In this document: positions 26,061 through 35,068 of the stretch, piece by piece
Position numbering within the stretch: position 1 is the first letter of the stretch
Layout of the letters: each line of letters begins with the position of its first letter
DNA from: Ignavibacteriaceae bacterium
GTDB lineage: Bacteria > Bacteroidota > Ignavibacteria > Ignavibacteriales > Ignavibacteriaceae
Length of the DNA: 45,525 bases
Direction: 5' to 3'
NCBI GenBank assembly: GCA_013042995.1
Contig: JABDPB010000083.1
Coordinates: 1 to 45,525 of the forward strand
The notes under the pieces: model-generated
What the model saw: only the letters and a program-made list of their open reading frames with translations
What the model was told of the DNA's origin: nothing
Database searches by the model: none
Translations under genes and position numbers: made by a program

Positions 26061-29039
26061 ATGAAATCAACTAGCATAATTCTTATTCTGTTAATTCAGT
26101 TTTTGCTCTCAAACATTTATGCCCAAACTGTTGCCGAAAAATATACTCGTGGAATGGAAGCATACCATTTAAAACTTTATGCAGAGGCTAACAGGATTTT
26201 TGAAGAAATAATTGAAGATTACGGAATTGAAGATGAACTATATGCATCTGCGAGATATTATTCAGCTGAATCACTTTTAAAATTGGGAAAGAAAGAAGAA
26301 GCTGCTGCCAGTTTTGAATTTATATCGAACCAAATAATTTGGTCGTATTTCAGGGAAGAATCGCTTTTTAATTTAGGTCTGATTTATTTTGAATCTGGAA
26401 ATTTTTTTGGTAGCCGAAAAAATCTTGTTTCACTTTTAAAGGATTATCCAGATAGTGAATTCGCAGGCTCTGCGTATTACTGGATTGGGGAATCCTATGC
26501 ACGTGAAGACAGGTTAGAAGATGCAGTAGATTTTCTTCTACGAGCAATTGAAGATAAATCGGGCAGTACTCACCGCGATCATTCAATTTTTGCTTTGGCA
26601 GGTGTTTACGAAAAGCAGGGTGATTTTAATAACGCAGTAAAATATTACGATCAGCTGTTATCCTACTTTCCAAATAGTCCACTCACAACTCAAGCTCAAT
26701 TAAGGATAGGAATTTGTTACTTCAAACTGAATGAATATCATACATCAATTTTGGAACTAAATGATCCTGAATTAAGCAGTCTTTCCGATGAATCGCTTGT
26801 TGAAGGTATGTATCTGCTAGCCAATTCTTATTACAGGGTTGAAGAGTATGATAATGCTGTAAAAAGGTATTCAGAAATCATTGAAAAATTTCCTTCCAGC
26901 TCTGTTGCAAGTAATGCACGCTATGGTTTGGCTTGGTCTTATTTTCAACAGCAAAAATACAAAGATGCTTATAACATTTTTAATTTTCTGTCTGAAGGAA
27001 GTGATTCGATTGCAATAAAATCTTTGCTTTGGAAGGGGGAATCGAGGCGGTACGCAGGCAACAATTCAGATGCAATTAATATCTTTAAAGAATTCTTAAA
27101 TCGCTATCCTTCCCACTATTTGGCTCCTTTAGTTGAGTATCAGTTGGCGGTAATTAATTTCGATCAGAACAAGCTTGATGCTTCTACTAATTATTTAACA
27201 AATGCAACATCTTCTGATGACCCTCTTACCCGGGCACGTGCATTTACACTTATTGGGGAAATCGAACTTAGTAAAAAAAATTACATAAAAGCGAAAGCAC
27301 ATTTTGAACCAGCAATAAGAATTACAGAATCCAATACGGATGTTCATCAACGTGCGCTTTTAGGACTTGGTATTGTACTTTATCAACTGGAAGATTTTGA
27401 GAACGCAGTAGAAAAATTGATTGAAACAGAAAATATTAATGCAGCATTTGAACCCGACAAAGTCAGCTTCTATATTGCTGAGAGTTACTTTGCTTTAGGT
27501 AAATATCAGGAAGCACTTGGTCGTTATAATTCAATTCAAGCGAGTGATGTGACAATTGCACCACAAATTTTGTATTCAAAAGGCTACTGCCATTTTAATC
27601 TTGGCAGTTATGATAATGCTGCATACCAGTTTTCGGAGTTTCTTCAAAAATATTCTAAAGATAAAAGAGCAACCGATGCTAAATTAAGATTGGCGGACAG
27701 TTATTTTGGAAGTAAAAACTTTGCTGCATCGAGCAGAATATTTAAACAGCTTTTTGAATCAAAAGGATTTTCCACTACAGATCCTTATACTTTTTATCAA
27801 TATGCACAGGCACTTTATAAATCCGGTGAGACTTTTGAAGCAATTAGAGAGTTCCAAAATCTTCAACAAAATTTTCCTAAGTCGCAGTACGCAGAAAATT
27901 CACTATACACTGTTGGTTGGATAAAATTTCAGCAGGGTGATTATGAAGAAGCTATAAACGATTACAAAAACGTTTTGCAGGTCTATAAAAAAAGTTCTTT
28001 AGCGCCGATAATTTATTATTCAGTTGGCGATGCATATTTTAACATGCAGCAGTACGATTCGGCAATTGTAAACTACCAAAAAGTAGTTTCAAAATATCCC
28101 TCCTCGCAGTACGTTTTCGATGCAATAAACGGAATTCAATACAGCTATGTAGCAATGGGCAAACCGAAACTTGCAGTTGAATTGATTGATAATTTCGTGG
28201 AGAAAAATCCCAAACTAAAATTCTCCGATCAAATATACTTTAAAAGAGGAGAGATTTACTACAGTTTGCGAGATTATCAAAATGCAAAAACAAGCTACCA
28301 GGAATTCATTGCTAAATTTCAGAACAGCCCATTTGTTTCGGAAGCATACTACTGGCTTGGTAAAAGTTCTCAAAATTTAAACGAACTGGAGGAAGCTTCT
28401 TTTTATTTTAATAAAGTTTTTGAAAGCTATCCGAATTCTGAATCGGCTGCTGTTTCAGTAATTGAACTTGGAAATATTTATGAAGCAAATGAAAACTTTC
28501 AATCTGCAATTAATTTGTTTAATGGCGCAACTTCAAAATTGAAAGATTCGCCCAGACTACCTGAAATATTGTTTATGAAAGGAATGGTTTATGTAAGGAT
28601 GGATGAATTGCAAAATGCATACGAAACTTTTAGTGAGCTTTCACTTTACCATCAGGAAACTTTGTTCGCAGATAAAGCGAAATTTGAAATGGGGATGATT
28701 GATCTTGCGGTTTCGAGATTTGATAGTGCTGATGACTTGTTCCTAAATATTGCAGAAAAAAGAGTTGATGATTTAGGGGCACGTGCGCAGTATTATTACG
28801 GATTATCTTTGTTCGAACAAAAAAAATTTACTGACGCAATATCTGCTTTAGTAAGAGTCCGAACAGTCTATTCTAATTACGATGAGTGGCTTTCGCTTGC
28901 TTACCTGTTAATGGGTGATTGTTATGTAAAACTGGATGATAATAGAAAAGCCGAAGAATTGTACCGTACTGTTCTTGCGAAAAATAAGGGAGGCGAATTA
29001 GGAAAATTAGCAAGACAAAAATTGAATCAGTTAAAATGA
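26061..29039 (+). CDS. Large periplasmic TPR protein heading the ExbBD-TonB run
   Basis: A 992-residue protein with a signal peptide (SIILILLIQFLLSNIYAQ) and an almost unbroken series of tetratricopeptide repeats, roughly two dozen, of the YbgF/CpoB/BamD-like type (for example NAVKYYDQLLSYFPNSPLTT, EYDNAVKRYSEIIEKFPSSS, DYEEAINDYKNVLQVYKKS, QYDSAIVNYQKVVSKYPSSQ). The recurring Y/F-P-N/S-S ends of repeats are typical of Tol-Pal-linked CpoB and BamD. No enzymatic domain is seen. It overlaps the downstream barrel gene by 4 bp (ATGA), and four envelope genes follow, so it is probably the scaffold of a trans-envelope complex. A role in outer-membrane assembly or constriction is inference. Confidence 0.9.
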   Translation: MKSTSIILILLIQFLLSNIYAQTVAEKYTRGMEAYHLKLYAEANRIFEEIIEDYGIEDELYASARYYSAESLLKLGKKEEAAASFEFISNQIIWSYFREESLFNLGLIYFESGNFFGSRKNLVSLLKDYPDSEFAGSAYYWIGESYAREDRLEDAVDFLLRAIEDKSGSTHRDHSIFALAGVYEKQGDFNNAVKYYDQLLSYFPNSPLTTQAQLRIGICYFKLNEYHTSILELNDPELSSLSDESLVEGMYLLANSYYRVEEYDNAVKRYSEIIEKFPSSSVASNARYGLAWSYFQQQKYKDAYNIFNFLSEGSDSIAIKSLLWKGESRRYAGNNSDAINIFKEFLNRYPSHYLAPLVEYQLAVINFDQNKLDASTNYLTNATSSDDPLTRARAFTLIGEIELSKKNYIKAKAHFEPAIRITESNTDVHQRALLGLGIVLYQLEDFENAVEKLIETENINAAFEPDKVSFYIAESYFALGKYQEALGRYNSIQASDVTIAPQILYSKGYCHFNLGSYDNAAYQFSEFLQKYSKDKRATDAKLRLADSYFGSKNFAASSRIFKQLFESKGFSTTDPYTFYQYAQALYKSGETFEAIREFQNLQQNFPKSQYAENSLYTVGWIKFQQGDYEEAINDYKNVLQVYKKSSLAPIIYYSVGDAYFNMQQYDSAIVNYQKVVSKYPSSQYVFDAINGIQYSYVAMGKPKLAVELIDNFVEKNPKLKFSDQIYFKRGEIYYSLRDYQNAKTSYQEFIAKFQNSPFVSEAYYWLGKSSQNLNELEEASFYFNKVFESYPNSESAAVSVIELGNIYEANENFQSAINLFNGATSKLKDSPRLPEILFMKGMVYVRMDELQNAYETFSELSLYHQETLFADKAKFEMGMIDLAVSRFDSADDLFLNIAEKRVDDLGARAQYYYGLSLFEQKKFTDAISALVRVRTVYSNYDEWLSLAYLLMGDCYVKLDDNRKAEELYRTVLAKNKGGELGKLARQKLNQLK

Positions 29040-30628
29040 AATTAATACTTATATATTTTCTTTTAATTTTATCTTCTACTGCATTTTCGCAGGAGGATAA
29101 AAATCCAAACGTTGAGCTGCCGAATTTTGTAATTACGGGTAAAGATGTAATTGTTGTGCGAAGAGTAGAAAAAATTCCTGCTGATATAGTTTCGATTATT
29201 TCAGAAGAATATTTAAAACCAACTATAAAACCCGAGCAACTTGAGGTGCTCAATATTTCAAATCCTGTTGAAAGAGATTTGTCAATTTTAGATTCAGCAC
29301 ATTACCACCGCGGATTTATTTCAGTTGAATCCGGGCGCTATAAATTGCCGGCTTCTCAAATAAATTATACTTTCCCATTTGAAAGAGGAATGCTCAGAGG
29401 AAGAATAAACCAACTAAATCAACTTGCATATGTTAACAACAGTGAAAGGCAATCAATTTTTGGCGCGTTAAATTTCAACTATTTGTTGCCAACAAACGGA
29501 ATGTTTTTGCCGGGAACAAAATTTACACTTGGCGGTAAACATCAGCGTAATGGTTTTAAATTTTTTGGTTCCACTAACCCAGATTTGAAAAGAACACTTA
29601 ACATTGGAACTGTAAATGCAGGAATTCAAAATCTTTTTATGAAGCAATTTATTTTCGAAATAAATTTTGCAGGAGATTTTACTTATTTAGATGATGCTGC
29701 TTTTACAGAATCACTTTTTTCAACAAATGCATTTGCAAGATTTCAGGCTGAAAATTTCGGTTTAGGAGTGAAAGGAGATTTTCAAAATCAATTTTTAAAG
29801 ACCGATTCACTCAAGGATGTCAGTGCTAACTTTGTTTTTGTTCGTCCAACTGTTTCGCTTGAATTATTTGATAAAGTAAAAACTGAATTCGGTTTTTCAT
29901 TTTATAATTCAGAAGGTAATAAGCTTACCTCACTATTTGCTGCAGCGGGTATTGAAATAGCAGAAAATTTTGTTTTGCTTGGTGAATATTCACCGCAAGC
30001 AGAGTTTATTACCGCAGGAAAATTGATGCGTGATAATTTTTATTATTCACAACAAACGGTAAACAACATTTTTCTGAAAAAGAAAAATAAAATAAAAGCA
30101 GTTGTGAAATATGAATATGATAAATACTATCAAATTGATGGAGGGATAAGGTATTATAAGGCAGAAAATCTTCCATATTTCATTAATCCAAACCAATCAG
30201 GATATTTTAAAGCAGCAACGACAAATGCAACAAAACTTAATTTATTCCTTAATTTAATTTATCACCTAGGTCCTTACGGTATCTTCTATGCAAGTTTCGA
30301 TTATATAAAAATAGAAGACTCTAATAACAAACAAATTCCATACTATCCAAATCTTAAAGCTACAGCTACATACGGTTACGATTTTAAAAATGGTCTGAGT
30401 GCAGATTTATCGGTAAATTATTTTTCCGATATGTATGCTGATTTACAAAATGCTGAAAAATTAAAAAGTTTTTTCAATTTAGAATTTGAATTAACATATA
30501 TGCTAAAGGAACAATTTTTGCTTACTTTGACTGTTGAAAATATTTTAAATTCAAAAAGATTTTTATGGCAGGGTTACCAGGAAAAGCCATTTGATGTTTC
30601 TATTGGATTTAATTTTTTCTTTGATTGA
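29036..30628 (+). CDS. Outer-membrane beta-barrel protein with TonB-box-like N-terminus and no plug
   Basis: A 530-residue exported protein (signal peptide LIYFLLILSSTAFSQ). Just after the cleavage site comes NVELPNFVITGKDVIVVRR, which resembles the start of TonB-dependent receptors, but the ~130-residue plug domain is missing: barrel-like strands begin near residue 85. The rest shows repeated amphipathic strands (MLRGRINQLNQLAYV, GKHQRNGFKFFG, FRAEN-type turns, LSADLSVNYFSDMYADLQ, LTLTVENILNSKRFLWQGY) and a typical receptor-like end (KPFDVSIGFNFFFD). VENILNSKRFLWQGY strongly recalls the last strands of TonB receptors. It lies with a TPR gene upstream (4-bp overlap) and HU-SPOR, exbB, exbD and tonB downstream. 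It may be a TonB-linked porin or an anchor for the complex. Confidence 0.72.
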   Translation: MKLILIYFLLILSSTAFSQEDKNPNVELPNFVITGKDVIVVRRVEKIPADIVSIISEEYLKPTIKPEQLEVLNISNPVERDLSILDSAHYHRGFISVESGRYKLPASQINYTFPFERGMLRGRINQLNQLAYVNNSERQSIFGALNFNYLLPTNGMFLPGTKFTLGGKHQRNGFKFFGSTNPDLKRTLNIGTVNAGIQNLFMKQFIFEINFAGDFTYLDDAAFTESLFSTNAFARFQAENFGLGVKGDFQNQFLKTDSLKDVSANFVFVRPTVSLELFDKVKTEFGFSFYNSEGNKLTSLFAAAGIEIAENFVLLGEYSPQAEFITAGKLMRDNFYYSQQTVNNIFLKKKNKIKAVVKYEYDKYYQIDGGIRYYKAENLPYFINPNQSGYFKAATTNATKLNLFLNLIYHLGPYGIFYASFDYIKIEDSNNKQIPYYPNLKATATYGYDFKNGLSADLSVNYFSDMYADLQNAEKLKSFFNLEFELTYMLKEQFLLTLTVENILNSKRFLWQGYQEKPFDVSIGFNFFFD

Positions 30629-30699
30629 TAATTTTAATTAATTTTGTATTGACTAAGGACGAAGCTGCTAGTTAAATAATTGATAAAATGAAATAGTAA

Positions 30700-32490
30700 A
30701 TGATTAGCAAAACACAACTAGTAAAAAAAATAGCCGGCAAAGCTGGTTTGCTTCCATTTGATTCAGATCAATTTTTTGAAGTATTCCTCTCTCGAATAAG
30801 CAATAGGTTAAAAGCGGGTGAAGTATTAGAGATAAAAGATTTTGGATATTTCAGTTTAAAGAATTGCAAAATTAAATCTGAATCGGGAATTGTACTAGAA
30901 TCAGCAGAAAAGGAAAAACCTATACCGATGGTTTTATTTTCTGAGGATAAATTTTTCAATGAAGAAAATAAAAATATTCATTTCTTTTCCATTCCTGAAC
31001 TTGGCGGGATAGTGGAGGATGATATACAATCTCACTTAAGCTTAAGTATTGAAAAACCGCTTGTGACAGAGAGTGAATTTGCCGAGGAGATTTTTTCATC
31101 CTTTAAAAGTAACTCTGAAATCTTGAACAATTTTAACTCGAAAGCTGAGATATTAATTAGTACTCTGCAAAAAGTTAATGTTGAAATAGTTGAAGAATTT
31201 ACTTTGTCTGTTTTGCCGCAGGAGTTTACTGAAGAAAATATAAATGATGAAAAAGAAACACGTAATGAGGAAAATATTCGAAGTAAGGATCCAATAGAAA
31301 GAAAAACGATTTCCATTTCGCAAGCTGACGCGTCAAGCCTGCCTTGGGATTTCGGAAGAAAATTTTTCGAAAGAAAAATTCATTACCCCGAGCAGGAAAA
31401 AATTGATGCTCAGAGACAAAAAAGATTTGAAGAGAAAGAAGCAGAAAAAAATATAAAATCTACCCACGATGAAAAAATTAATGAAGAAACTATAAAAGAA
31501 AACCTGGATACAAAATTATCCTCAGACTTGGAAGATGACGCGGGCGAACAATTTAACGATGATGAAGATATTACAACTGAAGAAAAAGCAAGTGATGAAA
31601 AAATAGGAAACTACGAACAAGTTAGAACATTTATTTCGGGTGATTTAAAAAGTAAAGAAAAACTGCTGGATTCGGAATCTGATAGAGTAGAACTTGAAGC
31701 GAATAAAACAGATAGCGTAAAAAAGCCTGAAAATGAATTTGTTGCCGTTAAATCAAAGTCGGAAGCTTATAAGTTAGAACGCAGGAAAAAAAGGAAAAAA
31801 GCTGCCTTCCTTAAAAAACGTTCTATTAGTCTAGCCGAATCAAAAGAGAAATATGATTACTACCGTCACCGGAAAAGAAGTGCCCTGACTCTTAGAATTC
31901 CATTTGCTATTTTAATTTTAGCCATTGGAGCAGTTTATCTTTACCTCTCGAAAGATTCGATTTTTTCCAGTGAACCTGAAAAGGTTTTGCTAAATATAAC
32001 CCTGCCTCCGCATGTAAATATTATCGAACGCGATTTTGAATTTGCTGTTACATTCCCTTATTCTAAATCTGAAAATTATGATGAAATTTTGGGAATTGAT
32101 CCATTAGTCTTTAAAGAAGATTTAAAACTTGTTGAACAGACACCCAAAGAAAAAGTAAAGCAACCTGAAAGGAAAACTCTGGCGGATGAGAAACCAGTTG
32201 AGAAGGTTGAAGAAAAAGTAGAGTCAAAAAAAGAAACAGTTACTCAGACAAAGCAAAGAAGCAGTAATAAAAATATTACGAAGTATAAAGATTACTATAT
32301 AGTGCAGGTTTCGGCATACAAAACTTACGAAGCCGCAGAATTAGAAGCAGAAAAATATAGAAATGAGGGATATAATGCTTTTATTGAAATTGCAGAACTT
32401 CCAGGTAAAGGAACATGGTATAGAATTAAAGTAGGGGATTTTACTTCTGTGAAACATGCAGAAGACTTTTTCAATAAAAATAGAAATTAA
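30700..32490 (+). CDS. HU-like domain / transmembrane helix / SPOR domain fusion protein
   Basis: A 596-residue bitopic protein. Residues ~1-60 (SKTQLVKKIAGKAGLLPFD, then FEVFLSRISNRLKAGEVLEIKDFGYFSLKN) match the HU/IHF fold, but the DNA-clasping arm with RNP is absent (KSESGIVLES instead). A long acidic, probably disordered linker (~120-385) and a basic patch (ERRKKRKKAAFLKKRS) lead to one transmembrane helix (~400-418, IPFAILILAIGAVYLYLS). The periplasmic part ends in a SPOR domain (~528-596; YYIVQVSAYKTYEAAELEAE, WYRIKVGDFTS), which binds denuded septal glycan strands. Related HU-CCDC81/SPOR proteins are known in Bacteroidota. The cytoplasmic HU half and septal SPOR half suggest a link between nucleoid or cytoplasmic factors and the division site; this is inference. 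Confidence 0.85.
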   Translation: MISKTQLVKKIAGKAGLLPFDSDQFFEVFLSRISNRLKAGEVLEIKDFGYFSLKNCKIKSESGIVLESAEKEKPIPMVLFSEDKFFNEENKNIHFFSIPELGGIVEDDIQSHLSLSIEKPLVTESEFAEEIFSSFKSNSEILNNFNSKAEILISTLQKVNVEIVEEFTLSVLPQEFTEENINDEKETRNEENIRSKDPIERKTISISQADASSLPWDFGRKFFERKIHYPEQEKIDAQRQKRFEEKEAEKNIKSTHDEKINEETIKENLDTKLSSDLEDDAGEQFNDDEDITTEEKASDEKIGNYEQVRTFISGDLKSKEKLLDSESDRVELEANKTDSVKKPENEFVAVKSKSEAYKLERRKKRKKAAFLKKRSISLAESKEKYDYYRHRKRSALTLRIPFAILILAIGAVYLYLSKDSIFSSEPEKVLLNITLPPHVNIIERDFEFAVTFPYSKSENYDEILGIDPLVFKEDLKLVEQTPKEKVKQPERKTLADEKPVEKVEEKVESKKETVTQTKQRSSNKNITKYKDYYIVQVSAYKTYEAAELEAEKYRNEGYNAFIEIAELPGKGTWYRIKVGDFTSVKHAEDFFNKNRN

Positions 32491-32510
32491 AAATAATCTT
32501 GCAGGATGCT

Positions 32511-33167
32511 ATGAACTTATTCGAAATCTTTTTAAAGGGTGGTCCACTCATGTGGGCAATATTGTTCTTCTCTGTGGTTGGCCTTGCTATAATTATTGAC
32601 AGGTTTTTGGTTTTACGAAAAGCGAAAATAAATCTTCCTGCTTTTATGGTTCGCTTAAGGGGATATATAAAGAACAAAGATATGAGTGGCGCGGCGTCTT
32701 TCTGCATGCAGGAAAAATCACCAATAGCAAACATGGTCCGAAAAGGTTTAAAGAAATTTGGATTAGGACACGCAAGGGTTAAAGAAGCAATAGAAAACGC
32801 TGGAAGACAGGAAATTGTAAAACTGGAAAAAGGCTTATCGATTCTTGCAACAATTGCTGGTGTTGCGCCTCTAATAGGATTTTTAGGTACTGTTACCGGA
32901 ATGATTCAAGCGTTTATGACAATTGAAGATCTGGCAGGAGCTGCAAATCCAAGTGACTTAGCCGGAGGTATTTGGGAAGCGCTTACTACTACTGCATTCG
33001 GATTGATTGTTGGAATTCCTGCATTTGCATTCTACAACTACTTTCTCAATTCTGTAAAGAGATTCGTTGCTGATATGGAAACAGTTGCAAATGATGTTGT
33101 TGATACAATGCAAGATGCATCTGGCGAGCATATTGATTTTGATGATGAAGTTGAATTAGATATTTAA
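32511..33167 (+). CDS. exbB: MotA/TolQ/ExbB proton channel family protein
   Basis: An inner-membrane subunit that, with ExbD, uses the proton-motive force to drive TonB- or TolA-type proteins. From the ATG at 32511 it has 218 residues and three transmembrane helices: LMWAILFFSVVGLAIIIDRF, then LSILATIAGVAPLIGFLGTVTGMIQAF and WEALTTTAFGLIVGIPAFAFYNYF. The family signature G-x-A-P-L-I-G-F-L-G-T-V-T-G-M is complete. A TTG at 32499 is in frame, but GCAGGA at 32501-32506 is well placed for the ATG at 32511. It follows the SPOR gene by 20 bp and precedes exbD by 9 bp. Whether it acts as ExbB or TolQ cannot be settled by sequence alone. Confidence 0.93.
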   Translation: MNLFEIFLKGGPLMWAILFFSVVGLAIIIDRFLVLRKAKINLPAFMVRLRGYIKNKDMSGAASFCMQEKSPIANMVRKGLKKFGLGHARVKEAIENAGRQEIVKLEKGLSILATIAGVAPLIGFLGTVTGMIQAFMTIEDLAGAANPSDLAGGIWEALTTTAFGLIVGIPAFAFYNYFLNSVKRFVADMETVANDVVDTMQDASGEHIDFDDEVELDI

Positions 33168-33176
33168 GGATCTGAA

Positions 33177-33581
33177 ATGAAATTTAATGTTTCGAATCAA
33201 CCGCTTAGTATTTTTTCTTATTCTTCACTTACAGATATAGTTTTACTCTTGGTTATATTCTTTCTGCTTACATCACAGTTTGTTATTCAAACAGGAGTCA
33301 AAGTTAAACTTCCAGGCTCCGAAACCGAAGAAACTTCAGAACCAACAAAACTATTAGTTACTATTACATCAGCCGGAGTTGTCTATGCAGGTACAGAAGA
33401 AACTAATATAGGTTTACTGCCAGAAAAATTAATTGAGTTAAAAGGAATTTCAGAAGAAAACAATCTTTTAATAAGAGCGGATAAAACAGCCCAGATTGAC
33501 TTAGTGATTAAAGTAATTGATGCTGCCAAATCAGTGGGAATTGGCAAGTTTACAATCGAAACAGAAAAGGAAAAACCGTAG
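33177..33581 (+). CDS. exbD: ExbD/TolR family biopolymer transport protein
   Basis: The second subunit of the proton-driven motor, with a single transmembrane helix and a periplasmic domain. Of 134 residues, the helix SLTDIVLLLVIFFLLTSQFV contains the essential aspartate D20, which carries protons. The motif GVKVKLPGSE follows, as in ExbD proteins, and the C-terminal domain has LLIRADKTAQIDLVIKVIDAAKSVGI, typical of ExbD/TolR. AAGGA at 33167-33171 precedes the ATG. Its stop codon shares a G with the Shine-Dalgarno of tonB, so the three products are probably made in fixed ratio. Confidence 0.94.
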   Translation: MKFNVSNQPLSIFSYSSLTDIVLLLVIFFLLTSQFVIQTGVKVKLPGSETEETSEPTKLLVTITSAGVVYAGTEETNIGLLPEKLIELKGISEENNLLIRADKTAQIDLVIKVIDAAKSVGIGKFTIETEKEKP

Positions 33582-33591
33582 GAGGTTTGCT

Positions 33592-34290
33592 ATGGCCTCA
33601 AAGAAAAACGCAGGTCTGTCTTATGCTATTTCAGTATTAGTACATACATTTATTGTTGTAGTACTTCTAGTAATGAATCTTTCCTTTGATTATGCACCAA
33701 CGGAATTTGTTGAAGTATCTTTTGGAATATCGAATGAAAATGGTTCATCGGGCGCAGAAGGAAATAAAATTGACCAGATAGAAGAAATATCTGAGAACAG
33801 CGAAGTGAATAAAACAGAGAATAAAAATGAAAAAGTTAACGAAGTTGAACTTCCAATATCAGAAAACACTTCAGATGATAACATAATTAAACCTGCAGAA
33901 GATGATAACGAAGTTTCTGAACAAAGTACTGAAATAAGTACGGAAACTGTTACCTCAAATGTTTCTTCAACCGGGCAGGGTAATGAAGCTGAAGGTGAGG
34001 GGAGTTTTGGTTTCGATATTGATTGGGGTGGAAATGGCACTCGCAAAATTTACAGTTTTATTCTGCCGCAATATCCAGAGGGGGTCAAAAAAGAAGTGAA
34101 CATTAAACTTCAATTTACAATTCTACCTGATGGAACAGTTGGAACTATCATACCAAAAATTAAAGCTGATACGAGGCTTGAAAATGCTGCAATTAATTCT
34201 TTAAGACAATGGCGATTTGAAGCATTAAATTCAAATCAAACACAAGTTGAGCAGACGGCACTTATTGTTTTTCCTTATCGCTTGCAGTAG
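33592..34290 (+). CDS. tonB: TonB family protein
   Basis: A 232-residue bitopic protein that transmits energy from ExbBD to the outer membrane. It has an N-terminal transmembrane anchor (LSYAISVLVHTFIVVVLLVM) with the conserved histidine typical of the TonB helix (SVLVH), a long acidic, low-complexity linker in place of the usual Pro-rich one (~50-150), and a C-terminal TonB domain (FTILPDGTVGTIIPKIKADTRLENAAINSLRQWRFEAL with ALIVFPYRLQ). The start is the ATG at 33592, with GGAGG at 33581-33585 beginning in the exbD stop; the frame extends further upstream only as an exbD shadow. Its 3' end overlaps a convergent gene by 29 bp. The acidic linker suggests an ionic rather than polyproline extension. 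Confidence 0.9.
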   Translation: MASKKNAGLSYAISVLVHTFIVVVLLVMNLSFDYAPTEFVEVSFGISNENGSSGAEGNKIDQIEEISENSEVNKTENKNEKVNEVELPISENTSDDNIIKPAEDDNEVSEQSTEISTETVTSNVSSTGQGNEAEGEGSFGFDIDWGGNGTRKIYSFILPQYPEGVKKEVNIKLQFTILPDGTVGTIIPKIKADTRLENAAINSLRQWRFEALNSNQTQVEQTALIVFPYRLQ

Positions 34291-34561
34291 CTGGTTCTTT
34301 ATAATATTTTTTGTAAAAAACAGACTCACCAAAAGTAAGAAGAGTGAGTGAGAATGTATCTCTATCAAAATAAAGATCTAATCCTTCGGGTTCCATTATA
34401 AATTTTGCAAGCAGACTCGTAATCGTCCATCCAACAGCAAAAAGAATCAAAATTAGAGCAACATTTAAAAAGGCTGATGAGAGCCCATCATCCTGCCACT
34501 TTTTTGTAAAAATAATAGTCGCAAATAAAAAGTGAATAAAAAATATAGCTGCAGCTATCAT
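34262..34561 (-). CDS. Small membrane protein, unknown function
   Basis: A 99-residue protein with two predicted transmembrane helices (AAAIFFIHFLFATIIF and FLNVALILILFAVGWTITSLLAKF) and a soluble charged C-terminal tail (YFDRDTFSLTLLTFGESVFYKKYYKE). I do not recognise the family. It is the last gene of a four-gene minus-strand group, three bases after the previous one, and its 3' end overlaps tonB by 29 bp on the other strand, so transcripts of the two operons are antisense at their ends. The overlapping position may make it easy to miss in automatic annotation. Confidence 0.65.
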   Translation of the reverse strand: MIAAAIFFIHFLFATIIFTKKWQDDGLSSAFLNVALILILFAVGWTITSLLAKFIMEPEGLDLYFDRDTFSLTLLTFGESVFYKKYYKEPATASDKEKQ

Positions 34562-34564
34562 TTT

Positions 34565-35068
34565 TTAGTTTGGTTTATTTCTTTTATTTATTAGTGCAGT
34601 ACCGATAACACCGCCGAGCATTCCGAAAATTGAATAAGAAAGCACATTCATGAATGTAATAATTATTGTGTATAATAATGAAAAACCTTTACCCCTTATT
34701 TCCGAAACCATGCTTTTTAATAGCTCAAAGGATTCTTTGGCTGCATCTCCCAAATTCAAATCACGAATTACTTGTTCGGCTTGTGGATAGCCAACAACCA
34801 AATCGTTTGTTTTGGTAACGTAAGTCATTAACACTTCAAAAATGCTAGCAAAACCTGCTGCAAACAATCCTGTTAACAAACCGAGCACTACGCCTGTAGA
34901 AGTATTTAACTGCAATAATTCAGTATTTGCTTTTTTATATAGTCGAACGGAAATAATTGAAGCAATAGGAACCAGCAGGCAACAGGCAAAACTTTCGAGA
35001 CCTGGAATTGTGGTCAAAACGGAAGCTCCAAATCCGCAGACAAGTGCTGGTAAATATTTTTTATTCAT
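34565..35068 (-). CDS. Multi-pass membrane protein, unknown function
   Basis: A 167-residue inner-membrane protein with about four hydrophobic helices (LVCGFGASVLTTIPGLESFACCLLVPIASIISV, TSTGVVLGLLTGLFAAGFASIFEVLMTYV, LLYTIIITFMNVLSYSIFGMLGGVIGTALI). The glycine-rich first and last helices and a double cysteine in the first helix pair are notable. A soluble loop of ~40 residues lies between helices 3 and 4. No family was recognised with certainty; it resembles the small DUF4199-type membrane proteins of Bacteroidota only in general layout. It overlaps the upstream DUF2085 gene by 4 bp and so is almost surely co-expressed with it. Confidence 0.7.
   Translation of the reverse strand: MNKKYLPALVCGFGASVLTTIPGLESFACCLLVPIASIISVRLYKKANTELLQLNTSTGVVLGLLTGLFAAGFASIFEVLMTYVTKTNDLVVGYPQAEQVIRDLNLGDAAKESFELLKSMVSEIRGKGFSLLYTIIITFMNVLSYSIFGMLGGVIGTALINKRNKPN

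Noticed and set aside
33517-33591. Upstream extension of tonB
   Set aside because: The extra residues are exbD read in another frame; a strong GGAGG selects the ATG at 33592.
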